From assembly GCA_910583995.1 (NCBI GenBank), contig CAJTYW010000004.1, forward strand, positions 1 to 64,000: a DNA stretch of 64,000 nucleotides, in the 5' to 3' direction. Numbering within the stretch: the stretch's first letter is position 1; every line of letters starts with the position of its first letter. The notes beneath the pieces were generated by a model, which was not told the DNA's origin, did not search any database, and worked only from the letters and a program-made list of their open reading frames with translations. Positions 42,562 to 51,531 of the stretch are shown in pieces. The stretch is from an uncultured Christensenella sp. (GTDB taxonomy: Bacteria; Bacillota; Clostridia; Christensenellales; UBA3700). Position numbers and translations under genes: made by a program.

Positions 42562-43668
42562 TTATCCTGCCACAAAATGCACAATATCAAGCACAATTGC
42601 AAGAAGGAAAAGACAAATCAAGCCTACAGTGTGGATTATATTTTCAACTTTTCTGTTAATAGGCTTACCGCGTACCCACTCAATTAGCGTAAATAACACG
42701 TGTGAGCCATCAAGTGCAGGTATAGGTAGCAAATTCATTATCGCAATGTTAGCAGATAAAGCGCATACTGCAAACAATACTCCACGGAAACCGATTTGTG
42801 ACACCATAGCTATTTGCTGTATTGCCGTTACCGTTCCACCCAAAGCTTCACCTACCCCTAACACGCCTGTAATTACGCTCCCCAAAGCGGTAAATATAGT
42901 TCCAAAAAGCTTAAATATAAATACAAATGACCGACCAAGCGACGTAACAAAACCAAATTTATAGCTTACATACTCTCCGATAGTTATTCCTATGCCTTTG
43001 ATTCTCTCCCCACCATTTTCGCCATTCATATTCAGATATTCACTTCGACGAGCGATAATATCCATTTCTTCCCCTTGACGCACTATCGTCAATTTAATAT
43101 TATCGTCATATTTGTTAATTTTATTAATTAAATCATTAGGTACAGATGTGGAATATAAACTTTTACCATCAACTGCGATAATTATATCGCCTACCATTAA
43201 ATTTTGTTCTATCGCAACATCTTCAAATTGATAAACAGCTGTAACTTTAGGCATCATTTCGCCATAAGACATAAAGAATATAGTACACAAAATTACCGCA
43301 GATATTAAGTTAAATCCTGCCCCTGCAATAAACACTAAAATCCTTTTCCAAGGTTTGTGATAATTGAAATCATCAGCTTTTGGTGGCTCATTTGACACTT
43401 CATTTTCGCCGTGAAAAGCACAATATCCGCCTAATGGCAAACATCTTAGCGAAAATAATATTCCAGATTTTTTGTTATTATACTTTACAATAGCAGGACC
43501 AAAGCCAACAGCAAATTCGTCAATTTTAAAGCCTAGCAATTTGCCGACAATAAAATGTCCGAACTCGTGTACCACAATCATAAACATTAGGCACAAAAGG
43601 GCTATAAGAACATATCCTATCCATTTCATTACTTCACCAAAAGTAACTGCCGCTAAAATTACCCCCAT
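42562..43668 (-). CDS. rseP: Site-2 (RIP) zinc metalloprotease RseP
   Basis: A 368-residue membrane protease: IVVHEFGHFIVGKLLG holds the HExxH zinc site in the first transmembrane helix, a PDZ domain lies at about 125-205 (GDIIIAVDGKSL), and NLLPIPALDGSHVLF gives the LDG motif; four membrane helices in all. It cuts anti-sigma factors and remnant signal peptides within the membrane. A good AGGAGAG site supports the start. dxr lies 88 nt upstream. Confidence 0.95.
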   Translation of the reverse strand: MGVILAAVTFGEVMKWIGYVLIALLCLMFMIVVHEFGHFIVGKLLGFKIDEFAVGFGPAIVKYNNKKSGILFSLRCLPLGGYCAFHGENEVSNEPPKADDFNYHKPWKRILVFIAGAGFNLISAVILCTIFFMSYGEMMPKVTAVYQFEDVAIEQNLMVGDIIIAVDGKSLYSTSVPNDLINKINKYDDNIKLTIVRQGEEMDIIARRSEYLNMNGENGGERIKGIGITIGEYVSYKFGFVTSLGRSFVFIFKLFGTIFTALGSVITGVLGVGEALGGTVTAIQQIAMVSQIGFRGVLFAVCALSANIAIMNLLPIPALDGSHVLFTLIEWVRGKPINRKVENIIHTVGLICLFLLAIVLDIVHFVAG

Positions 43669-43756
43669 AACTCTCCTATCATTATCAGTTCAATTAAAAT
43701 TAAATAATCCAAATCAGTTTATCACAATCTCATAATTAAATTTATGCTTAATTAAA

Positions 43757-44884
43757 TTATTTTATCAAATCCATAGCAATTATTCTTGCCATATTATCTA
43801 TCTCAAATACACCATCCAAAGTAACTGGCTTTTGAGTTTCGCACTTATTAATCGCTTTTTCAATAATATCAGGTATATCATAAAAACCAATCTTATCATT
43901 CAAAAAAGCTTGAACAGCAATTTCATTTGCCCCATTCATTATTGTAGGATAATAACCGCCTTTTTTTGCACATTCCATTGCAATACCAAGACAAGGGAAA
44001 GTATTTAAATCAGGTTTTTCAAAAGTCAACTTCGCTACTTCTGCCAAATCCAATTCAGGCAATTTAGTATCGATTTTTGAAGGATATGTCAATGCAAGCT
44101 GTATTGGAAGTCGCATATCTGGATAAGATAATTCCGCTATAACACTGTTATCATTATATGTAACCAAACTATGAATAATGCTTTGTTTATGAATAACTAC
44201 GCTTATTTTTTCAGCAGAGATATTAAACAAATGCTTTGCTTCTATAATCTCTAACCCCTTATTCATTAAAGTTGCACTATCGATTGTAACTTTTGCCCCC
44301 ATATTCCAAGTTGGGTGCTTTAGTGCATCTATAGCTTTAACATTTTCTAGTTCCTTTTTGCTTTTTCCGCGGAACGCACCACCACTAGCAGTAAGTATCA
44401 AACCTTTTATATCTTTAGCTTTTCCGTAATTGCTTGACTGCCAAATCGCACTATGTTCGGAATCAACGGGATAAATATTTACCCCCTTTTCTTTTGCCAA
44501 TTTTATTACAATTTCGCCGCCCGCAACCAAAGTTTCCTTATTTGCAAGTGCAATGTCTTTTCCACTATTAATTGCTGCAATTGTAGGCAAAAGTCCGCTT
44601 ATACCCACCATAGCAGTAACAACTATTTGACCTTTGTTTATACTTGCAAGACTCTCGCTTGACTCAAGCATAACCGCACCGCATAACTCACATTTTAATC
44701 TTGAGTCTTTGTCATTTACAAAAACATATTCAGGTTTAAACTCCGCTATTTGCCTGTTAAAAAGCTCTATATTTGAATTACAGGACATTCCGACAACATT
44801 AAACAAATCTGGATAATTTCTTACAATATCCAAAGTTTGTCTGCCTATTGAACCTGTTGAACCTAAAATGATTATTTCCTTCAT
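43757..44884 (-). CDS. dxr: 1-Deoxy-D-xylulose-5-phosphate reductoisomerase
   Basis: 375 residues, NADPH-dependent, forming MEP in isoprenoid synthesis. Seen: ILGSTGSIGRQTLDI (nucleotide loop), ALANKETLVAGGE, PVDSEHSAIWQ with metal-binding Asp and Glu, LTASGGAFRG, WNMGAKVTIDSATLMNKGLE. It sits between cdsA and rseP in the standard Firmicute order and supplies isoprenoid for UppS. Confidence 0.97.
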   Translation of the reverse strand: MKEIIILGSTGSIGRQTLDIVRNYPDLFNVVGMSCNSNIELFNRQIAEFKPEYVFVNDKDSRLKCELCGAVMLESSESLASINKGQIVVTAMVGISGLLPTIAAINSGKDIALANKETLVAGGEIVIKLAKEKGVNIYPVDSEHSAIWQSSNYGKAKDIKGLILTASGGAFRGKSKKELENVKAIDALKHPTWNMGAKVTIDSATLMNKGLEIIEAKHLFNISAEKISVVIHKQSIIHSLVTYNDNSVIAELSYPDMRLPIQLALTYPSKIDTKLPELDLAEVAKLTFEKPDLNTFPCLGIAMECAKKGGYYPTIMNGANEIAVQAFLNDKIGFYDIPDIIEKAINKCETQKPVTLDGVFEIDNMARIIAMDLIK

Positions 44885-44970
44885 ATTTTTCTACACCTTA
44901 TGCTACAAATTTCCAAAATCAGCTTGAAACTTTACCTAAAAATCAAAATAGTAACGATTTTTGAATGGTT

Positions 44971-45909
44971 TTAAAAAGTTATACCACCATTAATTGCTCT
45001 TTCAATTATCGCAAAAACGATATACATAACAGGAATTACTGCCAAAAAACTATCAATTCTATCCATAACACCGCCGTGTCCAGGGAATAAATTGCCATAG
45101 TCTTTTATACCTATTTTTCTTTTAATTATGCTTGCTGCCAAATCGCCTAATTCCGCAATAACACTGCAAATAGCACCTAGTGGCAACAATATAGCAAGAT
45201 TTAGCGGAATGTTATTTGCAAATATGCTATTCATTTTATCTGGCATATAGCTAAACACATTAAACTGACAGAATAGCAGATAAACAATTACCATACCAAT
45301 AATACCGCCTATCACACCGCCAACTGCACCACTTATAGTTTTCTTAGGGCTTATTTTAGGGCAAAGTTTAGGTCCTTTGCAAGTAACTCCTACAAAGTAC
45401 GCCATAGTATCTGTCATTACAACAACTGCAAATGTCGCAAATATACTAAGCAGCCCCATATCACTATGGTTCATAATAACCATAATACTCATAATAATTA
45501 TTGGATAAACAATGTTTAAAATAGTAGCTCCAACATCTGCAACTGTATATTTATCGTGTTTAAGTGTCAATATAATAAGGCTTGTTATTGTACAAATAGC
45601 TATTGTCGCAACCAATCCTAACTCTTTAAAAAAGAATGTCAATGGATAAACAATAATCATACATAGCACGATAGGCAAAAGCATAGGTTGCAATTTAAAC
45701 TCCTTTACCTTAGCTTCGTCATTTGTTATATCGATAACTGCTCTGTTTACCGATTTCTTTTTTAAGCTTTTATACATTTCATATCCACCAACAATAGCAA
45801 ATGCCATTATTAGCAAATCTGTAATAATAAGCGAATACATTCTAAGCCAGAATACGCAAGATAATATAACCGTAAGCATAATCACAGCCGTAATAATTCT
45901 TTTTAGCAT
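44971..45909 (-). CDS. cdsA: Phosphatidate cytidylyltransferase
   Basis: A 312-residue multi-helix membrane enzyme that makes CDP-diacylglycerol for phospholipids. The CDS signature lies near the C-terminus: SIIKRKIGIKDYGNLFPGHGGVMDRIDS. About eight membrane helices are visible. A hydrophilic insert near residues 40-65 (KSLKKKSVNRAVIDITNDE) is longer than usual. The TTG at 45924 overlaps the GGGAGG site, so ATG 45909, one base after the uppS stop, is the start. Confidence 0.95.
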   Translation of the reverse strand: MLKRIITAVIMLTVILSCVFWLRMYSLIITDLLIMAFAIVGGYEMYKSLKKKSVNRAVIDITNDEAKVKEFKLQPMLLPIVLCMIIVYPLTFFFKELGLVATIAICTITSLIILTLKHDKYTVADVGATILNIVYPIIIMSIMVIMNHSDMGLLSIFATFAVVVMTDTMAYFVGVTCKGPKLCPKISPKKTISGAVGGVIGGIIGMVIVYLLFCQFNVFSYMPDKMNSIFANNIPLNLAILLPLGAICSVIAELGDLAASIIKRKIGIKDYGNLFPGHGGVMDRIDSFLAVIPVMYIVFAIIERAINGGITF

Positions 45910-45910
45910 A

Positions 45911-46597
45911 TTATATCCTCCCAAATCTTCTGTCTCTTTTATTATATTCTACAATTATATCATCAATTATTTTTTCGTCAAAATCTGGCCATAAAGTATC
46001 AACAAACATTAACTCAGCATACGATAGTTGCCAAAGCATAAAGTTTGACAATCTTACTTCTCCGCTAGAGCGTACCATTAAGTCAGGGTCAGGTATTTCG
46101 TTTGTGTACAAATTATCGGAAATATTCTCTTTTGTTATCTCAAGTCCTTTATCCACTAATTTTTTAACAGCGTAAACAATTTCGTCCCTACCGCCATAAT
46201 TAATACCTAAGTTTACTATCATACCGCTATTGCCTTCGCAAAGTTTCATATTCTCTTCAAGTGCTTCTCTAACACTTTGTGGCAATGCGGATAAATCGCC
46301 CATACATTTTATTATAAAATTTCTTTTTGCATACTTTGGAATTTCACTTTTTGCAAACTTTTCAAGCATACCAAATAAAGTATCTATTTCTTCTTGTGGG
46401 CGTGACCAATTTTCCGTACTGAAAGCATAAAAAGATACAACTTGTACGCCTTTTTTATGACAAGCTTCCACAACCCTACGCATACTTGTAACACCTTCGC
46501 GATGCCCTGCACTTCTAGGTAAATGTTTTTTGTTTGCCCACCTGCCATTGCCATCCATTATAAAAGCAATGTGTTTTGGAATTTTCATTTCTTCCAT
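45911..46597 (-). CDS. uppS: Undecaprenyl diphosphate synthase
   Basis: A 228-residue cis-prenyltransferase that makes the C55 carrier lipid for cell-wall synthesis. Seen: HIAFIMDGNGRWA with the catalytic Asp, SFYAFSTENWSRP, NLGINYGGRDEI, and DPDLMVRSSGEVRLSNFMLWQ. It is the first gene of uppS-cdsA-dxr-rseP-ispG, preceded by a promoter about 130 bp upstream. Confidence 0.97.
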   Translation of the reverse strand: MEEMKIPKHIAFIMDGNGRWANKKHLPRSAGHREGVTSMRRVVEACHKKGVQVVSFYAFSTENWSRPQEEIDTLFGMLEKFAKSEIPKYAKRNFIIKCMGDLSALPQSVREALEENMKLCEGNSGMIVNLGINYGGRDEIVYAVKKLVDKGLEITKENISDNLYTNEIPDPDLMVRSSGEVRLSNFMLWQLSYAELMFVDTLWPDFDEKIIDDIIVEYNKRDRRFGRI

Positions 46598-46729
46598 AAT
46601 ACTCCTAACAAATAAATCGCCATTTAAAAATATTATAATTCTTTTGTTATATTATAATAAAAACTTTGTCCCTTTTTTAGTTCAATCATACATTGTTTTT
46701 TATTATACCAAAATTTTCATTATCATTTA

Positions 46730-46758
46730 ATTATACTACTTTTTCAAAAAATAATCAA
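46730..46758 (-). promoter_or_regulatory. Promoter of the uppS-cdsA-dxr operon
   Basis: On the minus strand: TTGATT, 17 bp, TATAAT. A second extended -10 (TGGTATAAT, 46702-46710) lies just downstream, so there may be two start sites. The rest of 46598-46885 shows no gene. Confidence 0.55.
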
Positions 46759-46885
46759 GGGGTTAATGGTACAAACTATTGCAATAAAATTTCAAATATA
46801 AATAAATATATCAAAAAACAAACTTTTACGGCAAAAAACACAATATAATTTAATTATTTACTATTTAAAACTAAAGGATAAAACA

Positions 46886-46910
46886 AAAAAGTGGCAAACT
46901 GCCACTTTTT
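46886..46910 (-). terminator. Terminator of the rpsB-tsf-pyrH-frr block
   Basis: AAAAAGTGGC and GCCACTTTTT pair around AGTTT (mRNA sense), with T runs on both strands, 4 bp after the small gene at 46914. Confidence 0.8.
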
Positions 46911-46913
46911 CAA

Positions 46914-47111
46914 TTAAATATTCATTAAAAATTTTGCTGTAATTAAAGTTACAATGTTTTCATCAACATCTACTCTGACAACAAGTTTAGTATCAAAGTT
47001 ATGCTTATCGTCACCTGTATTTTCAATTTCGCGAACTATAAAGCCCATATTCTCTAAAGTCGATTTTGCGACATCAAACGTTAAACCAATAAAATCACGA
47101 GAATTAAACAC
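46914..47111 (-). CDS. Small protein of unknown function, possibly potato-inhibitor-I-like
   Basis: 65 residues starting at a GTG that overlaps the frr stop by 8 nt, with AGAGG upstream. The pattern FIGLTFDVAKSTLENMG, then KLVVRVDVDENIVTLIT resembles the small I78/potato-inhibitor-I-like fold, in which a helix is followed by a binding loop and two strands, but the match is loose. It ends just before the block's terminator, which supports it being a real gene coupled to frr. Function unknown. Confidence 0.6.
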   Translation of the reverse strand: MFNSRDFIGLTFDVAKSTLENMGFIVREIENTGDDKHNFDTKLVVRVDVDENIVTLITAKFLMNI

Positions 47112-47679
47112 TCATAACCTCTTTTTCTTTGTCGCTTGTGCATTTATCAACAACTGCAATTTGCTCTGCAAGTTTTTTATCAACATCTTTTTCATAAATA
47201 GCACAATCGTCTTCTGAAATAGCTGAATCTTTTTTCATTTTTTTCAAAGAATCGTTAATATCACGTCTTGCATTTCTTAAAACGACTTTACAATTTTCAC
47301 TTGTAGACTTGATTTGTTTAACCAAATCGCGACGTCTTTCTTCTGTAAGTTCAGGGAAAATCAAACGAATAACCTTACCATCGCTATTAGGTGTAATACC
47401 TATATTGGCTGCAATAATAGCTTTTTCAATTGCCTTAACACAGCTTGCGTCCCAAGGTGAAATAACCAAAAGTCTTGCTTCAGGTATGCTGATATTTGCC
47501 ATTTGATTAATAGGAGTTTCTGTTCCATAATAATCTGCAGTAATTTTATCCAATATATGAGCATTTGCTCTGCCAGCTTTCATTTGAGAATACTCATTTT
47601 TCAAATTGCTGACACATTTATCCATTTTTGTTTCAAACTCATCAAAAAGTTCTAATATTTCCATACTTTCGTAAGCCAT
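47104..47679 (-). CDS. frr: Ribosome recycling factor
   Basis: A 191-residue, two-domain protein that splits post-termination ribosomes together with EF-G. Seen: NEYSQMKAGRANAHILDKI, YYGTETPINQMANISIPEARLLVISPWD, and LTEERRRDLVKQIK; the C-terminal helix ends KEKEVMSV. It comes after pyrH, in the conserved rpsB-tsf-pyrH-frr order. Confidence 0.97.
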   Translation of the reverse strand: MAYESMEILELFDEFETKMDKCVSNLKNEYSQMKAGRANAHILDKITADYYGTETPINQMANISIPEARLLVISPWDASCVKAIEKAIIAANIGITPNSDGKVIRLIFPELTEERRRDLVKQIKSTSENCKVVLRNARRDINDSLKKMKKDSAISEDDCAIYEKDVDKKLAEQIAVVDKCTSDKEKEVMSV

Positions 47680-47819
47680 AATTTCACCTCATAATTATTT
47701 TATTAATAACATTTTCATTATACAATAATTCTCTGTTAAAATCAAGAGTTATTTGTTAAAACTCAAATTTACACTAAAGAATTCAATTTTTTTATAAAAA
47801 ACAACAAAAAATATTGAAA

Positions 47820-48521
47820 TTATTGAATAATTGTACCTATTTTTTCGCCATTTACAGCTTTAACAATACTATCTTCTTCAGATAAAGCAAAAGCGATAAC
47901 AGGAATTTTGTTTTCCATACACAAACTGATTGCAGTAGTATCCATTGCATTCAAACCTTTTTTGATAACATCGATATAAGCGATTTCGTCAAATTTCTTA
48001 GCTTCTGGGTTCTTCTTAGGGTCTGAATCATAAATTCCGTCTACATTTTTAGCAAGAAGCAATGCTTCCGCACCAATTTCAGCCGCTCTTAAAGCAGCAC
48101 CTGTATCTGTACTGAAATAAGGATTACCTGTACCACAAGCAAAAATAACTACTCTACCTTTTTCTAAGTGTCTCATTGCCTTACGCAAAATATATGGTTC
48201 AGCTACTCTTGTAATAGTAAGTGCAGTTTGAACTCTACAAGCAACTCCGTGTTTTTCTAAAGCATCTTGCATTGCAAGTGAGTTAATAACAGTTGCAAGC
48301 ATACCCATATGGTCAGCTGTTGTTCTATCCATATTTGAGCCTTGTCTACCACGCCAGAAGTTGCCACCACCAATAATAATACCAACTTCAACACCTTCAC
48401 TTGCTACTTTTTTGATTTGTTTAACTACATAATCAATAACTGACTCGTCCAAACCAAAGCCCTTTTCTCCTGCAAGAGCTTCACCACTTAACTTAATAAT
48501 TACTCTTTTATATTTTGCCAT
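47820..48521 (-). CDS. pyrH: Uridylate kinase
   Basis: A 233-residue hexameric UMP kinase of the amino-acid-kinase fold. Seen: KRVIIKLSGEALAG, GIIIGGGNFWRGRQG, DHMGMLATVINSLAMQDALE, FACGTGNPYFSTDTGAALRAAE, and TTAISLCMENKIPV. ATG 48521 has an AAGGAGAG site, so the longer upstream frame is rejected. The hairpin at 48600-48624 separates it from tsf, so it may be partly independent in expression. Confidence 0.96.
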   Translation of the reverse strand: MAKYKRVIIKLSGEALAGEKGFGLDESVIDYVVKQIKKVASEGVEVGIIIGGGNFWRGRQGSNMDRTTADHMGMLATVINSLAMQDALEKHGVACRVQTALTITRVAEPYILRKAMRHLEKGRVVIFACGTGNPYFSTDTGAALRAAEIGAEALLLAKNVDGIYDSDPKKNPEAKKFDEIAYIDVIKKGLNAMDTTAISLCMENKIPVIAFALSEEDSIVKAVNGEKIGTIIQ

Positions 48522-48599
48522 TGTTCTCTCCTTAATTACAACATTTATATTATTCCAAATATTATACAATTTAAATTAAAAATTCATATACCTTAAAAA

Positions 48600-48624
48600 A
48601 AGGGAACAGAAAAAGTGTTCCCTT
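48600..48624 (-). terminator. Terminator-like hairpin after tsf
   Basis: AAGGGAACA and TGTTCCCTT pair around 7 nt and, on the minus strand, are followed by seven T. It lies between tsf and pyrH and may lower pyrH-frr expression relative to rpsB-tsf. Confidence 0.75.
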
Positions 48625-48643
48625 AATTAAGTTGTTTTAAAAA

Positions 48644-49489
48644 TTATTTCTTTTGAGCATCGATTTGAGCTTGAACTTCACTAGCTAAATCTTCGTTCTT
48701 CTTTTCTAAGCCTTCGCCCATTTCATAACGAACAAATGCTGAAATGCTGCCGTCCAAAATGTTTTTAACAGCTTTGTCACCATCTTTAACGAATGGTTGC
48801 TCTAGCAAGCATACATCTTTGTAATACTTGTTAATTCTACCAATTACCATTTTGTCAACGATAGCTTCAGGTTTACCTTCATTTAATGCTTGAGCACGCA
48901 AAATTTCTTTTTCTTTTTCCAAAGCAGCTGTAGGAACATCTTCTTTAGCAAGATATAGTGGGTTTGCAGCAGCAATTTGAAGTGCAACATCGTGAGCAAC
49001 TTCAGCTGAACAGCTACCTTCAAGCATAACACCGATTTTACCACCCATATGGATATAGCTTGTTACATTACCATTAAATTTAGCAAATCTTCTGATATTG
49101 ATTTTTTCACCAATTTTAGCAATTGCTTCGTGTACTAAATCAATAATAGTTTGAGCGTTGTTTAAATCATCAATATTTTCAACATTGTTATCAATAATAT
49201 AGTTAGCAACAGTGTCTGCAAGTTCTTTAAATTGGTCGCCGCGAGCAACAAAGTCAGATTCGCAGTTTACTTCAACTAAAACACCGCTATTGCCTTTAGT
49301 CATTGCATAAACAATACCTTGAGATGCAATTTTATCAGCTCTTTTGCTTGCAGTAGCCATTCCTTTTTCACGAAGAAGTTCAATAGCTTTATCCATATCG
49401 CCATTTGCATCAGTCAAAGCTTTTTTGCAATCCATCATACCTACGCCAGTTTTAGCTCTTAAAGCCATAACATCTTTATTAGTAAACAT
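48644..49489 (-). CDS. tsf: Elongation factor Ts
   Basis: 281 residues: N-terminal UBA-like domain (VMALRAKTGVGMMDCKKALTDANGD), then ESDFVARGDQFKELA and the dimer domain HMGGKIGVMLEG, and VCLLEQPFVKD near the C-terminus. It exchanges GDP for GTP on EF-Tu. It starts 20 nt after the rpsB stop. Confidence 0.97.
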   Translation of the reverse strand: MFTNKDVMALRAKTGVGMMDCKKALTDANGDMDKAIELLREKGMATASKRADKIASQGIVYAMTKGNSGVLVEVNCESDFVARGDQFKELADTVANYIIDNNVENIDDLNNAQTIIDLVHEAIAKIGEKINIRRFAKFNGNVTSYIHMGGKIGVMLEGSCSAEVAHDVALQIAAANPLYLAKEDVPTAALEKEKEILRAQALNEGKPEAIVDKMVIGRINKYYKDVCLLEQPFVKDGDKAVKNILDGSISAFVRYEMGEGLEKKNEDLASEVQAQIDAQKK

Positions 49490-49509
49490 AAAAACTCTTC
49501 CTCCTAAAA

Positions 49510-50298
49510 TTACTCTTGTACTGGAGCAGCAACTTCTGCAGCTTCCATAGCTTTAGCTTCTGCTTCTTTTGCAGCAGCCTCTGCAGCAGCTTCAGCAGCC
49601 TCAGCATCGTATGCAATACCTTCTCTTGCTTCGATAACTGCATTTGCGATAACGCTTGCAATTAGTTTAATAGCACGAATAGCATCATCGTTACCAGGGA
49701 TAACATAATCCACTAAATCTGGGTCACAGTTAGTATCAACCAAGCCTACTACTGGGATACCTAATCTCTTAGCTTCTTTAACAGCGATTTCTTCTTTCTT
49801 CAAGTCTACAACAAACATAGCACCTGGAAGATTCTTCATCTCTCTAATACCACCCAAGTTAGCTTCTAATTTTTCTCTTTCATCTTTTAGACCTGCAACT
49901 TCTTTCTTTGGCAATAAATCAAACTCACCTGTTACTTCCATTTGGTCAATTTTCTTAAGTCTGTCAATTCTTGTTTTGATAGTCTTAAAGTTTGTCAAAG
50001 TACCGCCAAGCCATCTGTTATTCATATAGTACATACCGCATCTTTCAGCTTCTTCACGAACTGCGTCTTGAGCTTGTTTTTTAGTACCAACGAACAAAAT
50101 GTCCTTACCACTTTTAGAAACATCTCTTACAAAAGCATAAGCTTCTTCAATCAAACCAACACTGATTTGTAAGTCAATGATATGAATATCATTTCTTGCT
50201 GCGTAAATGTACTTACCCATTTTAGGGTTCCATCTTTTTGTTTGGTGTCCGAAATGTACACCTGCCTCCAATAGGCTTTTCATAGTTACAACTGCCAT
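49510..50298 (-). CDS. rpsB: 30S ribosomal protein S2
   Basis: 262 residues. Seen: LLEAGVHFGHQTKRWNPKM, DIHIIDLQ, FVGTKKQAQDAV, NRWLGGTLTNFKTI, GLVDTNCDPDLVDYVIPGNDD. The last 35 residues form an Ala/Glu-rich extension that probably makes a solvent-exposed helix. An AGGAGG site precedes the ATG. It is the first gene of the block, with its own promoter and a structured leader of about 95 nt. Confidence 0.97.
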   Translation of the reverse strand: MAVVTMKSLLEAGVHFGHQTKRWNPKMGKYIYAARNDIHIIDLQISVGLIEEAYAFVRDVSKSGKDILFVGTKKQAQDAVREEAERCGMYYMNNRWLGGTLTNFKTIKTRIDRLKKIDQMEVTGEFDLLPKKEVAGLKDEREKLEANLGGIREMKNLPGAMFVVDLKKEEIAVKEAKRLGIPVVGLVDTNCDPDLVDYVIPGNDDAIRAIKLIASVIANAVIEAREGIAYDAEAAEAAAEAAAKEAEAKAMEAAEVAAPVQE

Positions 50299-50339
50299 TT
50301 TTTAATCCTCCTGTTTATCTTCCTTATGTATCCTAAACC

Positions 50340-50367
50340 ACTCAAACCGCATAACGGCACAGTGAGT
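50340..50367 (-). promoter_or_regulatory. Possible r-protein leader hairpin upstream of rpsB
   Basis: ACTCA pairs with TGAGT and, inside it, CCG with CGG around TTATG, in the leader between the rpsB promoter and start. Autoregulatory leaders are common for r-protein genes, but this structure does not match a class I know. Confidence 0.35.
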
Positions 50368-50399
50368 AATTTCAACATAAGTGTATTTTGGCTATAGCA

Positions 50400-50428
50400 A
50401 TTATAACATATAGCAAATAATATAGCAA
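50400..50428 (-). promoter_or_regulatory. Promoter of the rpsB block
   Basis: On the minus strand: TTGCTA, 17 bp, TATAAT, giving a leader of about 95 nt. TTGCTATA occurs three times in tandem across the promoter. The rest of 50429-50680 shows no gene. Confidence 0.65.
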
Positions 50429-50680
50429 ATGTTTTTATATAATTTATATAAATTATTATTTTTTACGATATTTTTATATTGCTGGCTCAATTTATAGCAG
50501 TTTTTAGCCATAATATTGCTAATATGCAAAAATTACCATTTAAATTAATTCCTATTTTTTCAATTTTAAAATCGCTAAATTTAGCACGTAAAGCTATTTA
50601 AAAACTTTTGATAAAACCATTAAAAATAATCAATTTACACCAAATAATACCGATTTTTGATAGAAATTCCAAAAAAAACT

Positions 50681-50708
50681 ACACCTATCAAAAATTTTTG
50701 ATAGGTGT
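50681..50708 (-). terminator. Terminator of the hibernation factor gene
   Basis: A perfect 28-bp palindrome (ACACCTATCAAAAA and its complement), followed on the minus strand by AGTTTTTTTT. Confidence 0.75.
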
Positions 50709-50726
50709 ATAAAGTATAACTATTAA

Positions 50727-51257
50727 TTAATAAATTAAGTCAAGTAAACCGACATCTCCTGCAGCACGCTTATAAACTATATTTACAAGTTCGTTTGTCT
50801 CGTTAATAAACACATAGAATGAATGGTCCAAAAGTTCCATTTCTGCAATAGCATCTTTAACAGACATTTTTCTAACCTCAGTTTCCTTAACTCTTGCAAC
50901 AGCAAGCTCACGTACTGGCTCTTCGTCTTGATATAATGCTTCCATATCAAAAGCACTTTCTTTAACTTTTTTACCTAATTTAGTTCTGTATTTTCTAACT
51001 TGCCTTTCTAGCTTTGGCAAGATTATATCAATATTATCATACATATTGTCAGATACAACTTCTGCTCTCATAATTTTACCGCCACCGAAGTTTATGGTAA
51101 TTTCCATTGCATCTTTATCTTGATTTATTTCACGAAGAATAACTTTTGCTTTTGCATCGTCTTCAAAATATCTTGAAAATTTATCAAGCTTTTTTTCAAT
51201 AATTTCTTTTAGTTTTTCGCCTAGTTTGTAGTTTTTTGCAATAATTTCAATACGCAT
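50727..51257 (-). CDS. hpf: Ribosome hibernation-promoting factor, long form
   Basis: 176 residues: N-terminal HPF/YfiA domain (1-100, MRIEIIAKNYKLGEKLKEII, then KFSRYFEDDAKAKV) and the C-terminal dimerisation domain of the long form (about 120-176, VKETEVRKMSVKDAIAEMELLDHSFYVFIN). It pairs idle 70S ribosomes into 100S dimers. It is a single gene between the clpC and rpsB operons; the stress operon next door fits a shared stationary-phase theme. Confidence 0.95.
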   Translation of the reverse strand: MRIEIIAKNYKLGEKLKEIIEKKLDKFSRYFEDDAKAKVILREINQDKDAMEITINFGGGKIMRAEVVSDNMYDNIDIILPKLERQVRKYRTKLGKKVKESAFDMEALYQDEEPVRELAVARVKETEVRKMSVKDAIAEMELLDHSFYVFINETNELVNIVYKRAAGDVGLLDLIY

Positions 51258-51449
51258 ATTTATTGCCCCCTTAATAAGTTATTATATTGATAAAAATATT
51301 ATTTTTTATCATTTATATTGTACCATATTTTTATTAAAAATACTATACACTTTAACTAAATTTTACATTGAAAATCGCTATTATATTTTAATTCACAAAA
51401 ATGTTACTTTTCTCTAAATATCTTATTGCAACTAAAAAAAATGAAAACA

Positions 51450-51475
51450 AAAAAGAAGTGCGAACACTTCTTTTT
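51450..51475 (-). terminator. Terminator of the clpC operon
   Basis: AAAAAGAAGTG and CACTTCTTTTT pair around a 4-nt loop (CGAA on the plus strand), with T runs on both strands. Confidence 0.8.
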
Positions 51476-51531
51476 TTGAATTATTTCATAACCATTTTTA
51501 ATATTGACTAACAGACAATATAAGTTTTATT

